A program made the position numbers and the translations under genes. From the NCBI GenBank assembly GCA_018780035.1, contig JADMKE010000059.1, positions 1 through 48,981 of the forward strand: a stretch of 48,981 nt of DNA. The letters are read 5' to 3'. Under the pieces are notes generated by a model. It was not told the origin of the DNA. It searched no databases and worked only from the letters and a program-made list of their open reading frames with translations. Positions 42,857 through 48,981 of this stretch are shown here, piece after piece. This DNA comes from Candidatus Sericytochromatia bacterium (GTDB lineage: Bacteria > Cyanobacteriota > Sericytochromatia > UBA7694). The stretch's first letter is position 1. Every line of letters begins with the position of its first letter.

Positions 42857-43498
42857 ATGTTTCGCATTGGTCTGACGGGCGGCATTGCCTCGGGCAAATC
42901 GGCTGTGGCCGCCATGCTGGCGGAAGCCGGTGCCAAGGTCGTGGACACCGATCGGGTGGCCCATCAGCTCATGGAGCCCGGTCAGCCGGTGTATGAGCAG
43001 GTCGTGGCCCATTTTGGCGCAACCATTTTGGCCCCCGATGGCCAGATCGACCGCCGGGTCTTGGGCGGGATTGTCTTTGCCGATGCCACTCAGCGTGCGC
43101 AGCTCAACCAGATTGTGCATCCCGGTGTGAAAGCCGCCCTGCGCCAATTGGAAACAGAATTGCGCGCCCAAGAGACCGAAAGGGCCCAAAGCGGGGCAAA
43201 AAAGAATTTTCTGCTGGTGCTGGTCATTCCCCTGCTCTATGAGGTCAATATGGCGCATTTTGTGGATAAAACGATTGTGGTATACTGTCCTGAAGCTGTT
43301 CAGAAAGAGCGCCTGATGGCCCGCAATGGTTTTTCAGAATCAGAGGCCCAGGCCCGCATAGACGCACAATTGTCGATTGAGATCAAGGCTGAGAAAGCCG
43401 ACGAAGTGATAGATAACAGCCGGGATCTGGAAAGTACCCGGGAACAGCTAAATTGGATTTTAGGTGAACTGACATGGGACCCATATACCGCATCTTAA
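42857..43498 (+). CDS. coaE: dephospho-CoA kinase
   Basis: CoaE phosphorylates the 3'-hydroxyl of dephospho-CoA, the last step of coenzyme A synthesis. The 213-residue protein has the P-loop GLTGGIASGKSAV, VDTDRVAHQLMEPG, the DRRVLGGIVFADATQRAQLNQIVHP block and the LVLVIPLLYEVN lid region, ending in the family's DEVIDNSRDLE motif. GGGGGCG lies close upstream of its ATG. It is spaced 12 bases from the MlaD gene and overlaps the SLH gene by 25 bases, so the three form an operon. Confidence 0.95.
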   Translation: MFRIGLTGGIASGKSAVAAMLAEAGAKVVDTDRVAHQLMEPGQPVYEQVVAHFGATILAPDGQIDRRVLGGIVFADATQRAQLNQIVHPGVKAALRQLETELRAQETERAQSGAKKNFLLVLVIPLLYEVNMAHFVDKTIVVYCPEAVQKERLMARNGFSESEAQARIDAQLSIEIKAEKADEVIDNSRDLESTREQLNWILGELTWDPYTAS

Positions 43499-44220
43499 CC
43501 GGTGGCCTGCTGGCCTCCCTGCTCTTGCTGAACCCCACCCCAGCCCAGGCTGCTGAACCCGTTCCCAGTGCCTATCTGGTAGATATCTCTGCGCCCCATT
43601 GGTGTTTCGACTGTGTGGGCAAAGTGGTCAACGATTACCGCCTGATGGATGGTTATACCGACCACACCTTCCGGGGCGACTGGAAAGTGACCCGTTTTGC
43701 CCTGGCCGCTGTTGCCAATAAACTTCTGAACCAGATCCGTCTGACCCACGCCATCGACATTCAGCCGGTGGTCAAACGCGACGCGATTGTGCCGGCTCTG
43801 CCCGAGCATTGGGCCTATCCCTATGTGCGCACCCTTTTGCAGGAATACGACCTGACCCAAGTCATGTTCGACAAGGCCCAAGCCAAAGACGGCGATCAGC
43901 CCGCAACCCGCAAACATGTGGCGTATGTGCTGAGTGAGTTGCTGATGCGTGCCGAAAAAGCTTCAGGCAAATCTCTCGGTGAAGGCATTCGCATGGCCGA
44001 AAAATCTCAGGACATGGAAAGCCGTTCTCAATATACGCCGTATATCGCAGCGGCGCTCAATCGCTACCAATTTATGAACCTCTACCACGACCATACCTTC
44101 CGGCCAGAAGCTCCAATCAGTCGCTACGAAATGGCGGCCGTGCTCTGCCGGGTGACCCATTTGCTCGAGACCCACTTGAGCAACAAAAGCGCTGCTGAGT
44201 CCAAAAGCGCAGCCCAGTAA
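43474..44220 (+). CDS. exported S-layer-homology (SLH) domain protein
   Basis: A 248-residue exported protein. The signal peptide ends in PTPAQAAE (~residue 26). Three SLH-like units follow: one around DYRLMDGYTDHTFRGDWKVTR, a partial one at LPEHWAYPYVRTLLQEYDL, and one around NLYHDHTFRPEAPISRYEMA. SLH domains bind secondary cell-wall polymer or peptidoglycan. The C-terminus is a short Ser/Ala/Lys tail. The ATG at 43474 lies inside coaE, with AGGTGA seven bases upstream, so it is translationally coupled. There is no catalytic domain; a cell-wall anchoring or structural role is likely. Confidence 0.85.
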   Translation: MGPIYRILTGGLLASLLLLNPTPAQAAEPVPSAYLVDISAPHWCFDCVGKVVNDYRLMDGYTDHTFRGDWKVTRFALAAVANKLLNQIRLTHAIDIQPVVKRDAIVPALPEHWAYPYVRTLLQEYDLTQVMFDKAQAKDGDQPATRKHVAYVLSELLMRAEKASGKSLGEGIRMAEKSQDMESRSQYTPYIAAALNRYQFMNLYHDHTFRPEAPISRYEMAAVLCRVTHLLETHLSNKSAAESKSAAQ

Positions 44221-44244
44221 TTGAGCCTTGCGTTGAGCCTTTCT

Positions 44245-46938
44245 TCAGGCCTTGAGTTCCGTCTCTAGCCATTCCAGGGCCTGGGTATAGTCGTTCCCAT
44301 AGGGATTGTTTATACCCTTTAACAGGGCCCTGCTCGCCTGCAGGGCCTGTGGGTACTTTGGCGATTGAAGTGTCTTGAGCAGCCTCAGCCATTCCCAGCG
44401 GTAGGGAAAGGTCAGTGGGTGGCTGGCCACCAACTCGGCCAAAAGGATTTCCGCTTTTGCTGCTTGCCCCATTTCCATGGCGCTCTGGGCCAGTAACCAT
44501 GTGAGTTCGGGCGATTCCGGGTAGAGCTGCAATGCTGCCAGATAGGCCTCCTGGGCCAAGGCGGGTTGTTTTTCTGCGCGCAGGGCATGGCCCTGGAGTT
44601 GGGCAATCTGGCTCAGGATCAGGGCCTGCAAGGGCCAGGCTGAAGCGTTGGCGGCTGAGGCCAAACCCGAATTCAAACTCAGCGTTTGCAAACGCCGGGC
44701 ATAGGCCATTTGAAAATGGGGAATGAGTTTGCCACTGTGTCCCAGCGGCAGAATCAGGCGGTAATGGGGATCGCTGGGGCTCTCAGGAAAAGGCAGAGAC
44801 AGGGCCTTTTGCAGGTGCTGCCGGGCCTGGGCATAATCTTGCAAATAGCCTGCGGTCCACCCCAGATGGTAGGCCAAAAATGGGCTGGGGGTTTCGTTCA
44901 TCAGCTCAGACAAGTGTTTTAAACCCCTTGTAAATGCGGCTCTCTGTTCTGGCGAAAGGATTTCCCAGAGTCGCTTCTGGGCTTGGCCCGCCCTTTCGGC
45001 CTGGGCAAAATCCACAGCCTGATTGATCTGAAACAGGGCCTGGGTGTATTTCAGCAGGCGGATCTGAGCGCTTGTACTTGTCTGTGAGAGGTCTGAATCT
45101 CTTTTCGGGGTGGCAATGGCTTGAGCCAAGACCCGCTCGGCCCGTTCAACCCCACCGGGGGTGCGGGAAAAATACAATTGCCGGGCCGTGATCCAGCTTC
45201 TCAAGGGCGGTGTGGCACTCTGGGGGGCGCGAATTTGGTGTCGGATTTGGTGTCGAATTTGGCGCATGGCTTGGATTTTGGGCCAATGCTGCATGAGTTG
45301 GGACAGCAGTTGCCCCCATTGAGCCGTATAGCTGTGGGCTTGAATCGCTCTTTGCCCGTTTTGGGCCAGACGGGCCAAACGCACAGGGTCGGCCAAGATC
45401 TTTGCCAGCGTTTGACTCAAGCTCTCAGGTTCAAAAAACAAAGCCGCCCCCGAGCCCGATTCGTCTTCGGGCAAAAATGCCCGGATTTCGCGGTTGCTTG
45501 CTTCGCTCAGCAACAAAGCCCCTGCTGCAGGCGCTTCATAGGCCCGCAGGTTCATTTCTCCCCTGGCGCTGGGGTTCAAGACGACTTGGCATTGGTTCAG
45601 CAGTCGGTTGTATTCATGGGGATCGCTGATGCCATCAGCCAATAAGACCGGCCATTGCGCGTTTAGCAGAGCGACCTCTGCCAAAAGTCGCTCGCGCTCG
45701 GGGTAATATGGCGAGGCCAAAGTGCCAACAAAACCCACGGCATAAGGGCGGGGGCCTTTCTCTGGCACGGGCTCAGGCTGCCAGGGCAGGGCATAACTGC
45801 GCTCAGGATCCAAGCCATAACAGGGCCAATACGACAGGTGCTGATGCCCTGCTGCGGTCAAAATCGCTTGCAGACTTTGATCGCAAAAGAGCCAATCAAA
45901 GTCTGTGGCACAGTCCAAGAGTGTGCCCAGGCCCTGGCTGTGCCAATCGTGAACCAGGGCCACCACAGGCACAGGGCTCTCTTCGATGCCCGGCGGCAGG
46001 CCCTGAACCGCCGGGGCCAACCAGAGAATCAGATCCGGTTGCCACGCGGCAGGCAAGGGCTTGAAGAGATCTTCAAAATGGTCTTGGTTTAAATCGAAGC
46101 TTAGGTCGTAGGCCTCAAGCGGGTAATTGGCAGCTTGGCTGAGCAAACGTGCAAAGGGCCGGGCCGTAAAGGTTTTGACGTTGGGGCTGTAGAGATAGTC
46201 CCCCAGCAGGGCCGGATCGGGCAGGGGGCCCACCAGCAGCTTGAGCGGGCACGGCGGGGGCCCCCAAATCGGCAGCGGTTTGGCCTGTGCGGATTCTGCG
46301 CTGTGTGGGGTGGGGGATTTTAAGCACGTGGCGCGGGCCGAGGGAATCAAATGCACAGTCTGGGACGCGCTGGGGGGTTGGGTTTGCAGCCAGTGGTGCA
46401 GGCTCTGAATGCAAGCCTCAGGCCTATCTTGACTTAAAAAATCGGGCTGGGCTTGTAACAAAGCCTGAAAAGCCTCCGAGGGCAACAACAGACCCGAAGC
46501 AAAGGCCTCATCGGGGGCCAAAACACGCGAATCAAAGGCATCAGGCTGAAAGGGAGGGGGCATGTCGGCCTGTGTGAGTATCTCCTGCCAAATAGCCGGT
46601 AGCGGTGTGGGCCAGGTGCCCACTGCTTGCAAAAGCCCTGCGGGCTCAGTCGTGCGGGCGGCTTTGAATTGCCAAAGCAGGTCGCGGTGGGGCCTAAAAT
46701 CTGCCTCCCAGAGCAGAATGTCTCTGGCTGGCTTTGATGACCCGAGCGCTTTGGCCTGTTCTGGGCTAAGCACCCCGCCCGCCAAGCCGTTTGGCCAATC
46801 GATGTCTGCGCTGTTTTCTCCCTCTGGCAGCACCACCCAGACCTCAAATTCTGAGCGTGGCAGGTTTTGCCAGGCCCAGGCTTTGAGAACGTGGGGCAGC
46901 AATGATGGGGTTGTGGGCAGGAGTAAGATGCTGAACAT
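44245..46938 (-). CDS. large glycosyltransferase (GT-B type) with C-terminal TPR-like region
   Basis: An 897-residue protein with no signal peptide. The N-terminus (MFSILLLPTTPSLLPHVLKA, then EFEVWVVLPEG) looks like the start of a GT-A/GT2 fold but lacks a clear DxD. Residues about 300-545 resemble the CgeB-like Glyco_trans_1_2 group: VVALVHDWHSQG, YAVGFVGTLASPYYPERERLL, YNRLLNQCQVVLNPSARGEMNLRAYEAPAAGALLL. From ~600 the chain is helical with TPR-type repeats (YLQDYAQARQHLQKALSLP, QALILSQIAQLQG, MEMGQAAKAEILLAELVA). Such enzymes often modify surface glycans or glycosylate proteins such as flagellin; the acceptor is unknown. It ends 24 bases from the convergent SLH gene. Confidence 0.85.
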   Translation of the reverse strand: MFSILLLPTTPSLLPHVLKAWAWQNLPRSEFEVWVVLPEGENSADIDWPNGLAGGVLSPEQAKALGSSKPARDILLWEADFRPHRDLLWQFKAARTTEPAGLLQAVGTWPTPLPAIWQEILTQADMPPPFQPDAFDSRVLAPDEAFASGLLLPSEAFQALLQAQPDFLSQDRPEACIQSLHHWLQTQPPSASQTVHLIPSARATCLKSPTPHSAESAQAKPLPIWGPPPCPLKLLVGPLPDPALLGDYLYSPNVKTFTARPFARLLSQAANYPLEAYDLSFDLNQDHFEDLFKPLPAAWQPDLILWLAPAVQGLPPGIEESPVPVVALVHDWHSQGLGTLLDCATDFDWLFCDQSLQAILTAAGHQHLSYWPCYGLDPERSYALPWQPEPVPEKGPRPYAVGFVGTLASPYYPERERLLAEVALLNAQWPVLLADGISDPHEYNRLLNQCQVVLNPSARGEMNLRAYEAPAAGALLLSEASNREIRAFLPEDESGSGAALFFEPESLSQTLAKILADPVRLARLAQNGQRAIQAHSYTAQWGQLLSQLMQHWPKIQAMRQIRHQIRHQIRAPQSATPPLRSWITARQLYFSRTPGGVERAERVLAQAIATPKRDSDLSQTSTSAQIRLLKYTQALFQINQAVDFAQAERAGQAQKRLWEILSPEQRAAFTRGLKHLSELMNETPSPFLAYHLGWTAGYLQDYAQARQHLQKALSLPFPESPSDPHYRLILPLGHSGKLIPHFQMAYARRLQTLSLNSGLASAANASAWPLQALILSQIAQLQGHALRAEKQPALAQEAYLAALQLYPESPELTWLLAQSAMEMGQAAKAEILLAELVASHPLTFPYRWEWLRLLKTLQSPKYPQALQASRALLKGINNPYGNDYTQALEWLETELKA

Positions 46939-46945
46939 ATCAGAG

Positions 46946-48667
46946 TTATTGGGAAAAGGTCAATTTTAGTTTACCGATTAAATCGGCAGCTAAAATACGC
47001 GCATGAGGAAGGCCTGTTTCTAGCGTTCTAAAAAGAGATTCTTTTCCTTCTGTGGCTTTCATTTTTATCAGTGCTTTGGCTGCGGCTGAACTGACGATTC
47101 GAGATTCATCGTTCAAACTGAGTATAAGAGGTTCAATTGAACGATGATCCTTTAAAATACCCAATCCCTTAGCAGCCTCGGCTCGGATCATGACATCAAC
47201 ATCGTTTAATGCTGATATCAATACGGGTACTGCTAATGGTAATTTTAATTTTCTCAGGCCCTTAATTGCCAATTTCCGTATTTCCGTATTTTGGTTTTGA
47301 TAACTCAGTAGAAATATGTCAGCAGCTTGGGGTGTTTTAAAATGAATCAACGCTCTCAAGGTGGAGGCTTTTAATTCTGGACTCAATTCTTGCGCCACTG
47401 AAAGTAAAAACGGAATGACAGAATGATCTCCAATTAATCTTAATGCTTTGAGTATGTGGTTTTGAGTCTCGGGGTCCTTTGTTTTATATATGTGTATCAA
47501 TGGACCCACTGCATTGTTGGCATGAAGAACCCCCAAAGCATGTGCTGCCCATTTCGGAACGAATTTATCTTGGTCTTTTAGGGCTTTGATCAAGGCTTCA
47601 ACTACTTTTGGGTCTTGAAATTTTCTCAGAGATCTCACTGCAATTCTGCGCAAATCCACATTTGGTGATTGTAAGGCAATGATGATAGCGTCGATTTCCC
47701 GACTTTCAATCAGGGCGTAGATTGCAGAATGATAGACATTATAGTTTTTGTCTTTCAGTGCTTTTTGAAAGGCATTTACAACCCGTTGTTGAGAAAGTAA
47801 CCCAAGAGCTTTTGCGATTGAGTATAGGCTGATTGCTGCTGCAGAACGATTTGGCTCAAGATCTTTTTCTAGGGCTGTTATCAGCAAATCAATTGAGCGA
47901 GGATCTGGTATGTATTTCAATGCTTCAAATGCAGCTTGTCGGATTTTTAGATCGGTATCTTGGCTGGCCTCTAATAAAGTATCCAGGGTGGATTCAATTT
48001 TATTATTGCTGAGATATTCAGGCAGTGTACTTTGAATTGCTGAGTCTTTTGCTAGACGTTGTGCTATTATCGAGGCTAAATTCAATTCGTAACAGCTTTT
48101 TCCTAAAACCCTAAGAGCTGTATTGCGGACAGCATTATTTGAATCTTTGTTCATAATAAGCCCCCAATCAAGGGCCTTTTTAGCATTTTTTTTGCTCAAA
48201 CATTCTATTGCGCAAATACGCACTTCAGGATGAATATCATTCAAAGATTTTATAAAATGTTCCAATAAGTCTAAATCGTTGTATTCATTTAGGGCTTGAA
48301 GAGCCCCTTTGCGAACTATCCAATTGAGGTTGTTTACATATTTAAGGATAATCGGTATATGCTCTGCTTGATTTTGGTAACCCAGTAGCTTAAGTGACTT
48401 TGCTTGGATGGATGGAGATGCATCTTGGACGGACGCAAGGAGGGGCTCGATTAGTTTTTGATTTCGTGTATAGCTCAGATTAATTAAAGCATCTTCTCGA
48501 TCGGAAGATTTACTTGATTTTAAGTGTTTTAATAAGGAATTAAAGCACTCTTCCTCCCATTGTAATCTCTCTTCCTCAGTTTTTGGCACAAGTTCGTTTT
48601 CAATTATTGTAATCTGACATTCGATAACAAGTTCAATCACGAGGGGTTCAATATCATTTTCATTCAT
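46946..48667 (-). CDS. HEAT-repeat protein
   Basis: A 573-residue protein composed almost entirely of HEAT/PBS-lyase-type helical repeats of about 31 residues. Examples are DREDALINLSYTRNQKLIEPL, IRQAAFEALKYIPDPRSIDLL, LRRIAVRSLRKFQDPKVVEAL, IRAEAAKGLGILKDHRSIEPL. The repeats form an elongated protein-binding solenoid; partner unknown. No catalytic Cys/Glu lyase signature is visible. The AT content is higher than in the neighbouring glycosyltransferase gene. The start is uncertain: ATG at 48667 is used; a TTG at 48688 is also in frame. Neither has a good RBS. It ends seven bases before the glycosyltransferase ATG, so the two are probably cotranscribed. Confidence 0.85.
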   Translation of the reverse strand: MNENDIEPLVIELVIECQITIIENELVPKTEEERLQWEEECFNSLLKHLKSSKSSDREDALINLSYTRNQKLIEPLLASVQDASPSIQAKSLKLLGYQNQAEHIPIILKYVNNLNWIVRKGALQALNEYNDLDLLEHFIKSLNDIHPEVRICAIECLSKKNAKKALDWGLIMNKDSNNAVRNTALRVLGKSCYELNLASIIAQRLAKDSAIQSTLPEYLSNNKIESTLDTLLEASQDTDLKIRQAAFEALKYIPDPRSIDLLITALEKDLEPNRSAAAISLYSIAKALGLLSQQRVVNAFQKALKDKNYNVYHSAIYALIESREIDAIIIALQSPNVDLRRIAVRSLRKFQDPKVVEALIKALKDQDKFVPKWAAHALGVLHANNAVGPLIHIYKTKDPETQNHILKALRLIGDHSVIPFLLSVAQELSPELKASTLRALIHFKTPQAADIFLLSYQNQNTEIRKLAIKGLRKLKLPLAVPVLISALNDVDVMIRAEAAKGLGILKDHRSIEPLILSLNDESRIVSSAAAKALIKMKATEGKESLFRTLETGLPHARILAADLIGKLKLTFSQ

Positions 48668-48981
48668 AAGACAGGTTGTAACTGTCAAATGGGGAATATC
48701 GTCGTTTCATAGTCCAGCACATCCCTCCAAAACATTATTGTAGCGACCAACATCTTTCATTCCCAATTAATAACCAATTGAAACCAATTGTGGGCCACAG
48801 ATATTTATTCCATTCGGGAGAGAATTCACATGCAGAATCGGAAAAAGTACAGAGGAGGACGTCTTCTCACTTCACATAAGAGCAAAGACGGATCGGCCTG
48901 GTCTGGGCAATGAGGGCAACAGGAATCCCGCCGTGCCAGGATGTGTTGTGTCTTCTGTCAAGCCCAGCAGTCAAGTTTGTA
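48668..48981. other. terminal region without a recognised gene
   Basis: About 310 bases. It contains a weak minus-strand promoter candidate for the HEAT gene: TTGGGA-18-TACAAT, 48737-48766. A direct repeat of ACCAATTG and the inverted 23-nt repeat copy at 48903-48925 are also present. A 16-codon minus-strand frame (MKRRYSPFDSYN...) follows GGAGGG and ends across the HEAT ATG; it is too short to call a gene. Confidence 0.5.
48903..48925. repeat. inverted copy of the 30-kb dispersed repeat
   Basis: These 23 bases (beginning CTGGGCAATGAGGG) are the exact reverse complement of 30022-30044. Both copies lie in gene-free DNA and share four more bases (CCCG) after one mismatch. The palindromic part seen near 29956-30015 is not present here within the window. 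Confidence 0.75.

Noticed and set aside
1..48981. CRISPR arrays, tRNA/rRNA genes, transposases, prophage genes
   Set aside because: Looked for by eye and not seen; small RNA genes could be missed without covariance searches.

Overview
The window is a gene-dense bacterial chromosome segment with no phage, insertion sequence, CRISPR, rRNA or tRNA recognised by eye. It encodes a flagellar export protein (FlhA), an MCE/MlaD lipid-transport protein, an S-layer-homology protein and many lipoproteins, which points to a motile diderm. The stalk/AMIN-type phosphodiester glycosidase, the SLH protein and a diadenylate cyclase carrying a YbbR domain would fit a non-photosynthetic Cyanobacteriota relative (Melainabacteria/Sericytochromatia-like). 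That placement is inference without database support.

Layout. 1-7.1 kb (minus strand): flhA, an Ig-like lipoprotein, then a compact four-gene operon transcribed FkbM methyltransferase > TauD-like Fe(II)/2OG oxygenase > ATP-grasp ligase > NAD-dependent epimerase. This operon looks like a small biosynthetic pathway of unknown product. 7.2-17.1 kb: alpha/beta hydrolase, zinc-ribbon membrane protein, a lipid kinase/glpD pair, an orphan protein resembling EF-G domain IV, a small acidic protein, a PAS/HisKA/REC/REC/Hpt hybrid kinase, malate dehydrogenase with a strong terminator, and a proline-rich protein. 17.3-22 kb (minus): punA > sirtuin > ppa > cdaA (fused to a YbbR domain) > holA, a housekeeping nucleotide, signalling and replication cluster. 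22-29.9 kb: GT4 glycosyltransferase, exported phosphodiester glycosidase, small membrane protein, DUF192 protein, Rsm22-type methyltransferase, a YbjN-like protein, a Gly/Ala-rich protein and a putative leaderless gene.

30-41.5 kb is the most unusual part. A 1190-residue lipoprotein subtilase carrying a complete seven-repeat EAR/EPTP propeller, together with a partner lipoprotein, is divergently transcribed from a tandem array of five paralogous NHL-repeat lipoprotein genes. Each paralog has the same promoter/5'UTR cassette (AGAATA, TAAAAT and an identical 18-nt leader box at fixed spacing), conserved ends and a diverged AT-rich centre. The fourth and fifth copies are each broken by one extra base in a homopolymer (A9 and C8). 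This resembles a diversifying, possibly phase-variable, surface-protein locus, although decay or sequencing error could explain the breaks.

41.6-49 kb: MlaD-family protein, coaE, an SLH-domain exported protein, a large glycosyltransferase-TPR protein and a HEAT-repeat protein. The last ~300 bases hold no recognised gene but contain an inverted 23-nt copy of a sequence also found near 30 kb.
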